DNA of 64,000 nt from Mercenaria mercenaria (GCF_021730395.1 NC_069368.1:68019501-68083500); one strand, 5' to 3'; numbered from the stretch's first letter, positions 1 to 13,383 are shown. A program made the numbers and translations. The notes: generated by a model not told the origin, from the letters alone.

Positions 1-660
1 TTTTGACCCCTGGGGTCATGATTTGAACAAATTTTGTAGAGGTCCACTAGGCAATGCTACATGTCAAATATCTAAGCTCTAAGCCTTCTGGTTTATTTTT
101 TTTTAAATTTTGAAGATTTTCCTATAGAAATCTATGTACATGTAAAATCAAGTGACTCCTGGGGCGGGGTCAATTTTGACCCCGGGGTCATGATTTGAAC
201 AACTTTAGTAGAGGTCCACTAGGCAATGCTACATGTCAAATATCTAAGCTCTAGGGCTTCTGGTTTTTGAGAAGAAGATTTTTTAAGATTTTCCTATGTA
301 AAATCAAGTGACCCCTGGGGTGGGGTCAATTTTGACCCCGGGGTCATGATTTGAATAAATTTGGTAGAGGTCCATTAGGCAATGCTTCACACCAAATATC
401 TAAGCTCTAGGCTTCTGGTTTTTGAGAAGAAGATTTTTAAAGTTTTTCCTTTCAGTTGCCATGGCAACCAGAGTTCTGCATGGAATTCAATTCTTTGAAC
501 AATTTTTAAAAGGGGGCCACCCAAGGATCATTCCTGTGAAGTTTGGTGTAATTCTGCTCAGTGATTTTCAAGAAGAAGATCTTTTTAGAAATTGTTGATG
601 CACGACGCATGACAGACATCAAGTGGTCACAATAGCACTTCGTGACAAGTGAGCTAAAAA
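1..660 (+). repeat. R1 dispersed repeat, 3' part, tandem ~160-bp units
   Basis: Degenerate units repeat a GGGGCGGGGTCAATTTTGAC core followed by a GTAGAGGTCCACTAGGCAAT stretch, roughly every 160 bp. The block ends with GTGAGCTAAAAA, which also terminates the copies at 4080-4096 and 6990-7001. I call this family R1. It has no coding potential and its 5' end lies outside the window. Confidence 0.75.
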
Positions 661-843
661 GGTTTCAATACAATACCTGAATGTTGGTTTCAAGCAGTGA
701 GCTGGCTTTACTGTGCAGAAGTTCCAAATGAGCAGTACTGACACCAGTCAATGGCTTGATCAGTCTGAAATAAAATATAATGTGCCAAATAATGACCTGT
801 CAAAGGCAATATTGCTGTGACTTTGACATTCAACCTGATGGTA

Positions 844-1740
844 AACAAGAGGGCCATAATGGCCCTATATCGCTCACCTGTTATCATTGCACTTAAGGAC
901 AAGAAGGTCAAAAAATTCATATTCAAGATCAACAACAAAGGGAAGAAATTTAACCAAAAAGAAAAACAAGAGCTGTCTCCATAGGATGACACATGCCCCC
1001 GATGGCACTTTGAATGAATAGTTATGGCCGATGTTAGAGTTTAGGACCTTTGACCTACAGACCTGGGTCTTGCGCGCAACACGTTGTCTTACTGTGCCAC
1101 ACATTCATGCGTAGTTATTTTAAAATCCACGCATGAATGACAAAGATATGGATAGGACATGCCCATCATTGCACTATCATGAAATATGACCTTTAACGTC
1201 TAAGTGTGACCTTGACTTTTGAGCTACGGACCTGGGTCTTGCGCGCGACGTGTCATCTTACTGTGGTACACATTCATGCGCAATAATTTTAAAATCCATG
1301 CATGAATGACAAAGATATTGACCAGACACACCCATCAATGCACTATCATGAAATATGACCTTTAACGTCTAAGTGTGACCTTGACCTTTGAGCTACAGAC
1401 CTGGGTCTTGCACGCGACACGTCGTCTTACTGTGCCACACATTTACGCGTAGTTACTTGAAAATCCATCCATGGATGACAAAGATATGGACCGGACACAC
1501 CCATCAATGCACTATCATGAAAAATGACCTTTAACGTCTGAGTGTGACCTTGACCTTTGAGCTACGGACCTGGGTCATGCGCGCAACACGTCGTCTTACT
1601 GTGGTACACATTCATGCCAAGTTATTTGAAAATCCATCCATGGATGACAAAGATATGGACCGGACACGAAAATTGCGGACAGACCGACAGACGGTTCAAA
1701 AACTATATGCCTCCCTTTGGGGGCATAGAAAATTCTTACA
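844..1740 (+). repeat. R2 dispersed repeat with 169-bp tandem array
   Basis: An R1-type head (AACAAGAGGGCCATAATGG at 845) is followed at about 965 by a second repeat starting ACAAGAGCTGTCTCC. Inside are four units, the last partial, with an exact 169-bp step: the CTAC(A/G)GACCTGGGTC mark falls at 1055, 1224, 1393 and 1562. The ends carry a complementary GCCCCCGATGGC / TGCCTCCCTTTGGGGGCA pair. Each unit has several GACCTTTGA/TGACCTTGA motifs. The short open frames here are shadows of the repeat. Confidence 0.75.
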
Positions 1741-1836
1741 AGGTACAGATATGTCAAAATACACCTAAAAATTGGAGGTACCATCCATGTTATACCACAC
1801 AAAAGTGGTCTTGGTTTCTCCCTATGGCCAATAATA

Positions 1837-2202
1837 AACAAGAGGGTCATGATGCCCCTGGATCGCTCACCTGAGTAATATGAACTACATGTTTCAAAGT
1901 CAAACTGATGATAAAATATTAAGAAAGTCAGTAGGTCACATTCATGGTCAATGAAATTCAGTTTTACGATTTGTGTGCAAAACTGTGTATGTCATCAAAA
2001 TTTCAAGGCTGTATCTTAAACAAGAGGGTCATGATGACCCTGAATCGCTCACCTGAGTAATATGAGCTACATGTTTCAAATGTCAAACTGATGATAAAAT
2101 ATTAAGAAAGTCAGTAGGTCACATTCATGGTCAATGAAATTTAGTTTTACGATTTGTGTGCAAAACTGTGTAAGTCATCAATATTTCAAGGCTGTATCTT
2201 AA
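1837..2202 (+). repeat. 182-bp direct duplication of an R1 head
   Basis: Two near-identical copies (starting at 1837 and 2019) each open with AACAAGAGGGTCATGATG and CGCTCACCTGAGTAATATGA. They run through the same 182 bp to GGCTGTATCTTA. The high identity means a recent tandem duplication of an element end. Confidence 0.8.
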
Positions 2203-4096
2203 AAAACAAGAAAGTAGGTCAGTAGGTCAAGGTCACAATCAAGTGACACCATATTACTTGGGGCCATCGGGTAATTATAATTAAATAGTCTTGGAAATAG
2301 AATCAGATGATTTTTTAAGTATTTTTCCTATTTAACTCACATAATAACTAAGTGACCCCAGGGTGGGGCCTCTTTTAACCCCAGAGGCATAATTTGAATA
2401 ATTTTGGCAGAGGACTACTAGACAATGCATCACACCAAATATCAAAAGCCTAAGTCGTATGGTTTCTGACAAGAAGATTTTAAAAGCTTTTTCCTATATA
2501 ACAGTCAGGGGTGTAACTGTTTCAAGTCATTGCAGTTTATAACCCATTTGAGTTATTGCTTAAACTTTCATAACTTGTTTCAGTTATCATAAAATATTAC
2601 AAAGCCTTCCTGTGCCAATACCTTATTATGAATGAGTCTAATGCAATTATTTCCTCCTTGACCTTTTATCTTCCCAGCTATGCAGTAAACAAGAGGGTTA
2701 TGATGACCCTGGATCGCTCACCAGAGTAATAAGTTTCAAATGTCAAACTGATGATTTTTAGAAATTTTTTGGAAAATTTTCTGATGTACAATCAAGTAAC
2801 CCCTGGGGCGGGGCTAATTTTACCCCGGGGTTCATGATTTGAATAAAGTTTGTAGAAGTCGACTAGGCAATGTTACATATCGAATATCTAAGACAGGCCT
2901 TCTGGTTTATTTTAAGCAAATTTATGAAGATTTCCCTATGAACAATAAAGTAACCCCTGGGGCTGGGTCAATTTGACCCTGGGAGGTCATGATTTGAACA
3001 AATTTTGTAGAGGTCCACTAGGCAATGCTACATGTCGAATATCTATGCTCTAGGACTTCTGGTTTATTTTAAGAAAATATTGAAGATTTTTCTATGTACA
3101 ATCAAGTAACCCCATGGGGCGGGGCCAATTTGAAGCCGGTGGTCATGACTTGAAGAAATTTTGTAGAGGTCTACTAGGCAATGCTACATGTCAAATATCT
3201 AAGACCTAGGCCTTCTGGTTTATTTTTAGAAATTTTTTGAAGATTTTCCTATGTAAAATCAAGTGACCCCTGGGACGGGGTCAATTTTGACCCTGGGGTC
3301 ATGATTTGAATAAATGTTGTAGAGGTCCACTAGGCAATGCTACATGTGAAATATCTAAGCTCTAGGTCTTCTGGTTTATTTTAAGAAAATTTTTGAAGAT
3401 TTTCATATGTAAAATCAAGCGACCCCTAGGGCGGGGTCAATTTTGACCCTGGTGGTCATGATTTGAACAATTTTAGTAGAGGTCCACTAGGCAATGCTAC
3501 ATGTCAAATATCTAAGCTCTAGGGCTTCTGCTTTTTGAGAAGAAGATTTTTTAAGGTTTTCCTATGTAATATCAAGTGACCCCTGGGGCGGGTCAATTTT
3601 GACCCCAGGGTCATGATTTGAACAACTTTAGTAGAGGTCCATTAGGCAATGCTACATGTCAAATATCTAAGGTCTAGGGCTTCTGGTTTTCGAGAAGAAG
3701 ATTTTTTAAGATTTTTCTATGTAAAATCAAGTGACCCCTGGGGTGGGGTCAATTTTGACCCCAGGGTCATGATTTGACCAAAATTGGTAGAGGTCCACTA
3801 GGCAATGCTTCACACCAAATATCTAAGCTCTAGGGCTTCTGGTTTTTGAGAAGAAGATTTTTAAAGTTTTTCCTTTCGGTTGCCATGGCAACCAGAGTTC
3901 TGCATGGAATTCAATTCTTTGAACAATTTTTAGAGAAGACCATCCAAGGAACATTCCTGTGAAGTTTCATCAGAATTGGCCTGTCGGTTTAGGAGGAGAT
4001 GTTGTTTAAAGGAAAATGTGGACGGACGGACGGACACCGGACGGTGAGCGATCACAATAGCTCACCCTGAGCACTTTGTGCTCTGGTGAGCTAAAA
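2203..4096 (+). repeat. R1 dispersed repeat, near-complete copy
   Basis: A partial copy (2203-2687) is followed by a fresh R1 head at about 2690 (AACAAGAGGGTTATGATGAC). About eight internal units follow. The 3' end is the family terminus (GAGCGATCACAATAGCTCAC, then a GAGCACTTTGTGCTC palindrome, then GTGAGCTAAAAA) at 4038-4096. The terminus is partly complementary to the head (CGCTCACCTGAG), so the ends are imperfect inverted repeats. No transposase or RT frame is present. Confidence 0.75.
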
Positions 4097-4374
4097 ATTT
4101 TATGCAAGGCTGATAAAGTTTTATGCAAACATTTTAAAGCTATAAAACTCTTAATATCCCATTATGCTTATCAGGTCATGCTCAGACTAAAATGGAATTT
4201 GATTAACCACAGTTCGCTACTAATTTCACTTTAAAGGTCACTTTGTGAGAACAGCAAAAAGACTTTTTTTGAATAACTTACCTGAGTTAACTATATTTTA
4301 TAACTAATACAGGTTATAAAATGCTTGAAAAAGTAACTGAAATAGGTTACATAACTTAAAACAGTTAACCCCTG
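4097..4374. other. Short spacer, nothing recognised
   Basis: AT-rich sequence between two R1 copies, with no coding or structural signal I can support. Confidence 0.5.
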
Positions 4375-7300
4375 ACTGTATAAGTCTATATAAAACTTGG
4401 GACTCCCAGGGCAGGGCCTCTTTTCACCCCAGGGGTACAATTTGAATAATTTTGGTTGAGGACCATAAGACAATGCTACAATTTAACCAAATATCAAAGG
4501 TCTAAATGTTGTTGTTTCAGATAAGAAGATTTTTAAACCTTTTTTCATATATAAGTCTATGTAAAACTTGCGACCCCAGGGGCGGGGCCATATTTAACCC
4601 TAGGGGGATAATTTGAACAATCTTGGTAGAGGACCACTAGATGATGCTATAAACCAAACATCAAAGCCCTAAGCCATGTGGTTTTATACAAGAAAATTTT
4701 CAAAGTTTTCCCAATATAACTCTATATAAACTGTGTGACCCCCAGGGCGCGGCCATATTTGACCCTAGGGGGATAATTTGAACAATCTTGGTAGAGGACC
4801 ACTAGATGATGCTACAAACCAAATATCAAAGCCCTAGGCCATGTGGTTTTGTACAAAAAGGTTTTCAAGGTTTTCCCTATATAACACTAACAAACCATGT
4901 GACCCCCCGGGAAGGGGCCATATTTGACCCTAGGGGGATAATTTCAATAATCTTGGTAGAGGACCACTAGATGATACTACATACGAAATATCAAAGCCCT
5001 AGGCCATGTGGTTTTGTACAAGAAGATTTTCAAAGTTTTCCCTATATAAGTCTATATAAACCATGTGACCCCAGGGGCAGGGCCATATTTGACCCTAGGG
5101 GGATAATTTGAACAATCTTGGTAGAGGACCACTAGATGATACTACACACAGTAAACCTCACTTATAAGGAACTCGGATATAAGGAACACTCGGTTATAAG
5201 GAACAGTTTTCAATTCCCCGATCTAATTCCTTCTTTATTCAATGTAAAAATCCTCGGTTATAGGGAACTCGGTTATAAGGAACACTCGGTTATAAGGAAC
5301 ACCTTTTCCAGCCCCAAAGTACGAAATTCAATGGAAAACACCTCGGTTATAGCGAACAGACATAAAGAATAAAAATAATTGAAAACCGGAAATAAACAGC
5401 AGAATCGCTGATGACGTCAGCGTAACGCCAGCCCTCACTCTCATGCACATGAATAAACACAAATTATTTCATTTCTATGATATTCATGGATACGATAAAA
5501 AGAAAATATATAATAGCATCATTAATATTTACCAAATACTAGAAGATAGTAGACTTAGATTATGTACTAGAGCTACATGTATATTAGTGTATTTCATGTT
5601 ACAATAGTGAACGAAAATCAGTCACGGTCAAGGTCATACTATCCTAAACAAATGTGCTAATTTCGCGTGATTAACAATGGCAAACAGTCCAGTTTACCAA
5701 ATTTCCAATTGTAAAACATAAAGCAGGTGCTAAAATTGACAGTAGGAAACTATAGGTATAAATTACACTTTAATCCGTATGTATGGCGCAACGGTTTTCT
5801 AGTCGCAATACACTATATGCCATCAACACCCTACTTTTGAATCTTAATGGGTAGTCTGATTTAACATTTTTGTAATAAAAAATTGAACATATATTTTATA
5901 TTAGTATTGGTGCCTATTCACACAACATACAGTTGAGCAAGGTAATTTTAAGGGGAGTAACTGCAACATATCTTATAGTCATAATGAAGCGCTCTCTTAA
6001 AACAGAAAATAGAAATAACCGATAAAAAATAAACACAAATTACGGTCATTCTTACCGATGTACATTTTGGCTTAGGGTTTAACACCATGTTTGAACAGTA
6101 TCGATCTCAGCCATATTCATGCAGACCTTACCTTACCATCTCTCCAGGAAAGGACATGTACAAGACTCGCAATTTTCTCACAAGGATTCATGGTCGGTCC
6201 GGAGTGTGAGAGTGAGCCCTTTTCAAACGTTAGTCAAATAGTGTTTGTTATACAAATTGTGTTCGTTATGTAACAAACCTCGGTTACAAGGAACTAGTTC
6301 GCTATACAGATATAAGGAACCTCGGTTATAAGGAACAATTTTTAGAGGTCCCAAGCTGTTCCTTATAAGCGAGGTTTACTGTACCAAATATCAAAGCCCT
6401 AGGCCATGTGGTTTTGTACAAGAAGATTTTCAAAGTTTTCCCTATATAACTCTATATAAACCATGTGACCCCAGGGGCGGGGCCATATTTGACCCTAGGG
6501 GGATAATTTGAACAATCTTGTTTGAGGACCACTAGATGATGCTACATACCAAATATCAAAGCCCTAGGCCATGTGGTTTTGTACAAGAAGATTTTCAAAC
6601 TTTTTCCCTATATATAAGTCTATATAAACCATGTGACCCCAGGGGCGGGGCCATATTTGACCCCAGGGGAAAATTTTGAACAATTTTTGTAGAGGAACAC
6701 TAGATTATGCTACACACCAGATATCAAAGCCCTAGGCCCTGTGGTTTTGGACAAGAAGATTTTTAAAGTTTTTCCTTTCGGTTGCCATGGCAACCAGAGT
6801 TCTGCATGAAATTCAATTCTTTTAACAATTTTAAAAGGGGGCCACCCAAGGATCATTCCTGTGAAGTTTGGTGTAATTCTGCCCAGTGGTTTTCAAGAAG
6901 AAGATTATTTTTAGGAAATGTTGACGGACGGGCGACGCACGACAGACATTGAGCGGTCACAATAGCTCACCATGAGCCTTTGGCTCAGGTGAGCTAAAAA
7001 CAAGAAAATAGGTCAGTAGGTCAAGGTCACAGTCAAGTGACATCATATTACTCGGGGTCAACAGGTAATTATAATTAAACAGTCTTGGAAATAGGATCAG
7101 ATGATTTTTTTAAGTATTTTTCCTATATAACTAAGTGACCCCAGGGGCATAATTTGAACAATTTTGGTAGAGGACTACTAGACAATGCATCATACCAAAT
7201 ATCAAAAGCCTAGGTTGTATGCTTTCAGACAAGAAGATTTTGAAAGCTTTTTCCTATATAAGTCTAAATAAAACTTGGGACCCCCAGGGCAGGGCCTCTT

Positions 7301-7506
7301 TTCACCCAAGGGTTACAATTTGAACAATTTTGGTTGAGGACCATAAGACAATGCTACAAACCAAATATCAAAGGTCTGTGTTGTGGTTTCAGACAAGAAG
7401 ATTTTTAAACTTTTTTCCTATATAAGTCTATGTAAAACTTGGGACCCCCGGGGCGGGGCCATATTTGACCCTAGGGGGATAATTTGAACAATCTTGGTAG
7501 AGGATA
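4375..7506 (+). repeat. R1 subfamily array with nested transposon
   Basis: Units of about 155-165 bp share GGGCGGGGCCATATTTGACC, a TAGGGGGATAATTTGAACAA stretch and GGTAGAGGACCACTAGATGA. They end with the R1 terminus GTGAGCTAAAAA near 7000 and resume to 7506, where a different sequence breaks in. A TIR element (5149-6381) interrupts one unit. The unit reads on correctly on the far side, so the array is older than that insertion. Confidence 0.75.
5149..6381. mobile_element. Non-autonomous pogo/Tigger-like TIR transposon, 1233 bp
   Basis: The left end CAGTAAACCTCACTTATAAG is matched by the inverted right end CTTATAAGCGAGGTTTACTG. Subterminal GGTTATAAGGAACA motifs are repeated several times inside each end. 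The element splits an R1 unit between CTACA and CCAAATATC. The intact unit reads CTACATACC elsewhere, so the target was TA: the right TA is kept (6382-6383) and the left reads CA. CAGTR ends plus a TA target fit Tc1/mariner-pogo elements. No transposase is visible, so it needs help in trans. Confidence 0.75.
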
Positions 7507-8010
7507 GGGCTGGGTACCGCCTTGAAAAAATACCGCAGTATACCAGTATACCACCATTTTTATCGCAAGACTTACAGCTATGGTAGTGGTAAAAAAAATA
7601 CTGAAAAACTCGCAGAAAGACTTAATTTATTATGAGCAACAACGAAGACTAGTTAATTGACTAAACTAATTGACTTGGCTAATTCTGGCCCTATCAGGGG
7701 TCATAACTCTGGAACCCATAATGGAATCTGGCAAGTTCAAGAAAGGAACCAAGATCTTGTGGTGAAATGAAGCTGTTATTGTGCAGACAAGGTCAAAACA
7801 GCTTATTTTGGCCCTTTCAGGGGCCATAACTCTAGAACCCATTTGTGTGCAACTGTGCCCATATTGTGTATGCATGAATGGGAATAAATGAGCCATTGCC
7901 AAGTCCATAATGTCAGTCAATATCAACCATTTTAGCTGCCTTACACAAACTAAATACGAGTCTGGTAATTGCCTTCAAAATCCATCAGAATTTAGCACTT
8001 TAAACATTAG
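7507..8010. repeat. Left fragment of an unidentified element
   Basis: The R1 unit is cut off at 7507 by TAGGGCTGGGTACCGCCTTG and runs of TATACC. I found no matching inverted right end, so this may be a truncated TIR element. A degenerate internal repeat (GGCCCTATCAGGGGTCATAA / GGCCCTTTCAGGGGCCATAA) lies at about 7687 and 7801. Confidence 0.4.
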
Positions 8011-9432
8011 CAGGGGTGTAAAATTATTTTTCACACCACTCGTCCTGCAGGACTAGTAGCCAGTAATATCTACTCGCCCTTAGTGAACAGCCACTCGCCC
8101 TAATAATTGACACTTTTAATACTGTCACTTTTATGAAAGGAGTATTATGTACAATAGTATTATTTCCCGAAAAATATTTATTTTGAAAAGTGTCTAAATA
8201 ATCATCGTCCATCCACCCGTGTTGAAAGAGAGGAAAAAAAACGTTAATGATTATCGGTAATTATTCAGTTGATAAACTAAGTAATTGACCTTGTTTTCAT
8301 GATCAATTTACACCCCCTGAAAGAGCTGAAAGAAGTGTGTCAGTATCTTGACATCTGAAGCGGAGATCAAAGCGGTATTTTTGCTCGAGATTGTCATGGC
8401 ATTACGTCATGTTTTCGCGCCATGTGACACATCACTGTCTGATCGTACCGCATCGGTTCTTAAAATTGCTGAGAAATAGAAATCAATAAAAGTTTCTTCT
8501 TTAAATTATCAAAAGCGAATGTGCTATATCCCGTATAAAAGGTAAATGTCTCAAACGATAGTTACTATAGTGGATATCCTACCTATGTGACCTATTTGCC
8601 ATCAAGGAATTTACATTATTGTTTGACAAAAAAAAATTCTAAATTGTTGGTCAAAAAATACATGTACAAAGATTCATTTAAAACTTATTAAAAACCGCAA
8701 TGACATCACATTGCTTTATTTTAAAATCGCATTTCTATTTACGTTCACGAGGTCACGTAACCTATCCTGCCGCACTAACAGAAATCTGTTTGCCAAAAAT
8801 CGTTTTACTCCATGTATTGTAATAGCTGCCGCTTTTTCATTTTTTTAAGAATTTTTTATTATGTTTTTTGTACTTTCTGGTCAAAAGTCTGAATTTTATG
8901 CCCAGAGTATTCATCATTTATTTACTTTTAGAAAGAACTAAGTAACTAAGATCGCGCTGTTTGAATTTTTACAAATGATTATATGAAAATTCGACCGTTT
9001 TTATAGAATTTTGCCTACATTTCTGTCGATATCTTATTATAATCATTATAGAATTCAAATAGTATTATTTCTCAAGAGGTGTTGAAAACTTGAAGCGAAA
9101 ATGTTAAAAAATGAATGCACTACGCACGGTTTTTGTGTACGTGTCGATGTAAATTAGATATGACGATAGGTCGCACGTGCTTGTGGAATGGAAAATTACC
9201 GGCATGACGTTTTGATATCTTTACGATTCGCGGGTAAATTCCAGTAAATCCAGGTAGCGACTGAACCATCTCAAAGCTTATTGACGTTTTGGAGTTGTAA
9301 TTTCTGAATTTTGGTAAAGTAAGGACGTAAAAAAGCACTCGCCCGATCGGTCGAGTATACGGCGAGGTCCACTCGTCCTACTCAGACTTTCACTCGCCAA
9401 TGCGAGCGGGCGAGTGGAATTTTACACCCCTG
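8011..9432. mobile_element. hAT-like non-autonomous transposon, 1422 bp, 5-bp TSD
   Basis: The left terminus CAGGGGTGTAAAATTATTTT is mirrored by the right terminus GGAATTTTACACCCCTG. Subterminal ACTCGCCC/ACTCGTCC motifs are clustered at both ends (8040-8100 and 9335-9415). CAGGGGTG is a classic hAT end. Flanks are a 5-bp direct repeat ATTAG (8006-8010 and 9433-9437). Most hAT elements make 8 bp, so this fits the less common 5-bp hAT group better. No transposase frame is visible. Confidence 0.7.
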
Positions 9433-9454
9433 ATTAGTAGTGGGACCCCACCAC

Positions 9455-12400
9455 AAATATGGAAGTGTCTAGGGGTACGGATCCGTACCTCTAGAATATC
9501 TGATTCTAGAGGTACGGATCCGTACCTCTAGACATGCCTGTTAGGGGTTTTCAAGTAGTACGGACCTCCTTTTTCTGGGAATTTAGGGTTATTTATATAT
9601 TAAATATTGTTGAAAATGCAGTAACAAATAAGACTTAACCAGTATTCACTTAAAACTTGGATCTAAATGGCTTACAGATACCAGCGTTCACCGGATTGTT
9701 TACCTTCTCTTTCAAAACCTAAATAACCAAGGAACTCCAAATGAATACACTGTTCCGTGCCGATTAGTTTGTTGTAAAATAAACTGTTGATAATAGATTA
9801 ATGGGTGAATCTAAACCTTGAATGAATTATATTTGAAATTCAGCAGAAAAAAACAGGTTTAATAATATGCACCTTTTTATTTTGTTATTTAACAGGATTT
9901 ATAATGATAATCGGCACGGAACTGTTTAATAATCAATTAACCGACATTAAGTAAAAGAAACTGTGAAAACTTCCCTTCTATCTCATAACGGCTACCAAAT
10001 ACATGTGTGGAAAACATAAATACACTAAGGGTTAATTATCATTTAAAATAGTTTTTCCCCAACATATTTAACATTATTTTGTTTAATCTTTATATCTTTT
10101 TTTCTGCCAGTTTGTGTTCCTCGGTTATTTACGTTCCGAAAGAAAATGTAACAAATCGGATGAACGTTGTTACCTGTAAACCATTTAGATCCAAATTTAC
10201 GGTGAATTCTGATGAAGTCTTATTGGTTATTTCATTTTCAACAAAACTGAAATCATCCCCAACTTTGAGCGTGAAATATACGAGAACCGCAACTCTTGTC
10301 GGTATTGATTTTTTGCCTTGTGCGCCGTTGTAGTTGTTTCCCTTTACACTAAATTATCGATAAACCTGCGGTTTGGCATTTATAGGTAAACTCGGCTCTA
10401 CATTTTTGAGCAACGCATCTTGGTTAGACAGAATTATTGAAGTGTGCAAATTAAAGCAGAATATAACACATCTTTAAGCTACTGTAATTAATTGTATTTT
10501 AACATTTATTTTTATAACTCTTTTATTTTATGGACTTTGCTAGATACCGACATTGTTCCAGGAGTTATAAATAATTATATTATATTAAACAATTAGTAAA
10601 ATGTACGATTTTACAGTAAATATATTTGTTTATTATGCGTATGTAATGTTGATTTTCTGTCCTGTATATGTTGAGTGAAGTTATAAGTTTCGTTGAATGC
10701 ATGGACCGAAAATATAAAAATAAAAAATGCCACTTTTCAGTGGTAAAGGATATACATAAAAAAATCACACAAAACGATTCCTTTTCTTTCAAATCCCTTT
10801 TGAAAGCCTTTCCCCTTTTTGCTGTGAAACGTAATGTTGTAAAATTATGTTCTCGAGTTTTTTTTTTTTTTAATTTATCGCCCTGAAAATTTCGATTTTG
10901 ACAATTACTGCATATTGACTGTAAGTGTTTTACGCGTGATGTTTTATGGACCTTTACGAATACACCGGATGGAGACAAGATAAACACCCCAGGCTATGCT
11001 AATTACCCCCAAAATACGTCTGTAATAAAAATCATCAACTGAGACATTAAGTAGAGATGTTCTGCCATATATATCTTCTTATAGCTTAAACGATAAAACA
11101 GATATTTATTTATTAAATTATTTATCGGCAAATTGATCATAGATGTACTTTTTTTTACTTATTATACTTTTTTGCATAAAATTTTAGATGGGTGTAGAAA
11201 ATTATAAAAGAAATTTAGGTGACGGTTAAGCAGTTTGTTCCAGAATAGTTTCGAACAGCTGGACAATACAACCTAAACTGAATTAAACACAGAAGATATA
11301 AATTTTGGCAATTTCTAGTGTCATGTGTGTTTTTAAATGCCTAGATCTACTACTATATAAGTTCAACATTTCATTTGAGTCATCTTTGTGCACATTTATA
11401 TTATACATACATTTGTTAAAAAACAATACATTTTATAATTGTCTAAAACACATACTATCTTACATTTTACAATTAACCTAAGGTATCTATTTGCTATTAA
11501 AAAGTATTGTATTACAATAAAACTTCACTGTTTCACAATATTCGCAGTAAGACCATAAAACATTTGTGAAGAGGTGTCCTACACGATAAACCAACCTAAA
11601 ACCGCCGTCTTATCTGCTGCTTATCAGCGATTATGTAATAGTCGCTAATTGATGGGCAATTTTGCACAACAGGGGTCCCCGTGGACCATGAAGATTTGTA
11701 GAGTAGGAATTAATTTTCCTTTATGGAATGTAGAATAATAATATAGTTATAAAAATGTCTTTGTTTTCATAAAAGATTTCTGCCAATATTATGATAATGA
11801 AAAAGGTCATATACCGGTGAAAGTGATTATTGTATTTGATAAATATATACTTGTTCTTTTTTTTTTCAATTTGAATAATAAGTTTCGTAAAGTGTACCTT
11901 TTTTCATCTTCTACTGAAATGCACGCACGGGTAAATAAATCAAATTATCACCACAGTTAATATGACCATCATTCATTAATTTGTAATTTATACTTTTACG
12001 TTCACGCAGTGATCAGTGAACGTAAAGAAGCCATGGTTGTATGTAATATTTTAGGCACATACATAACAAAATTTTCGCGAAATGTTTCAATTATTGAAGT
12101 TTATTGTAATATCGTCAAAAATTATACCGGCACACAGCTTGTAAAGCAATTACATAGAATTAATTCTAATTGCCTTTTTAATTTAATGCGGACTTTTTAA
12201 GACCAATTTATTTCCAATTAAAGATGTGACTTAAAGTTTGCCAATTCAAAAAAGTTTTACTTTTAATCATAAATATTAAATAAATAAATAAATAAATAAA
12301 ATGCTCGAACAGATATGCAACACATTGATAAGCATTGCCTTGTGTCGTCGTACCGTCAAGTAAATATTTGTGAAAAGCGTGCTCAAGATTGCAATTACTT

Positions 12401-13005
12401 CATTTTCAAATTAAAATGGAAGCAATTTGTCATAATTCAATTTTAAAATAAAAATTACCCAGACAATGTTCAGACAATGGAGAATACTTCACGAGGTTAT
12501 AAAATAATGTCATTTTGATAGAAAATGTTTTTATAGCCTTTTAAAACCTGACATAACCGACCTTTTCAAAATTTCTATATAGAAATACATAGAAACCATA
12601 GTCATCAACTTCAAACAAAAATGGAAGCAATAAGTTTTTGTATCACATCGATAAAAAATATATTGAAATAAAGGGCAAAAAATGAAGATTACTTCACGAG
12701 GTTATAAAATTTTGTTAAATAACGATAAAATTACGTTTTTAATGTTTGAAATATATTTTCCTATACAAATCTATAGTAAAACTGTTTATCGATAAACGTT
12801 ATCGGGTCCGCGATCCGTGTATATTCAAGGGAGACTACTTTTGCCGAAACTACTGGTCAGTGTATTGGAATGTTGGCCATGGTAAATGCCCCTTAATCTC
12901 TAAAAAAACAGAGGTCCGTACCCCTAGAAAACTCCTAACAGGCTTGTCTAGATCAGATTATAGAGGTATGGATACGTACCCCTTAGACACTTCCTACAAA
13001 TATTA
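9455..13005. mobile_element. Long-TIR element of ~3.55 kb without transposase
   Basis: About 115 bp at 9455-9570 returns as an inverted, diverged copy at about 12905-13005. Shared blocks are GGAAGTGTCTA(A)GGGG, CCTGTTAGG(G/A)GTTTT and GTACGGACCTC. The left arm holds two copies of the perfect palindrome GGTACGGATCCGTACC. Inside, 9655-9745 and 10118-10210 are an inverted pair, and 12413-12820 is a tandem duplication. No transposase or other convincing frame lies inside. The class is unknown (foldback-like or a MULE/hAT derivative). Confidence 0.6.
12413..12820. repeat. Two tandem ~204-bp units inside the long-TIR element
   Basis: AAAATGGAAGCAAT recurs at 12413 and 12618, and ACTTCACGAGGTTATAAAAT at about 12487 and 12690. 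This gives a period of about 204 bp. Confidence 0.6.
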
Positions 13006-13383
13006 CTATTAGGAGGTAATTTCCCTAAATCCCCGATTCCCAAACCCCCTGTTGGGGCCTACTATTTTTTTAAAGCAATTAAGAAAATATATAGAGTGGT
13101 GGAACCTATGCTCGCGGTATTCCTATGCTCACGGTATTTCGATAAATACGCTCTCTGCAGAAGCACTGATAAAAATATTTCATCATGCTATGTTCAACAC
13201 CGACCAGTGGTGAAATGCATTTACAACAAACGTAGCGATAGCCTCGCGTGAAGCTCACGTGACATATACAGCAGCCGATACATTTTATGCAATCTGTATC
13301 CGTCGCACAAATCTGACACAAAATATGTCAAAATCACTCAACTAAAGTTAGTTTTTTAGAAATCATGCATTACATTCAGATAT

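Noticed and set aside
10580-10987. 135-codon minus frame inside the long-TIR element
   Set aside because: It has low-complexity Lys/Phe composition and no motif, and an overlapping + frame is equally open. It looks like chance in AT-rich DNA.
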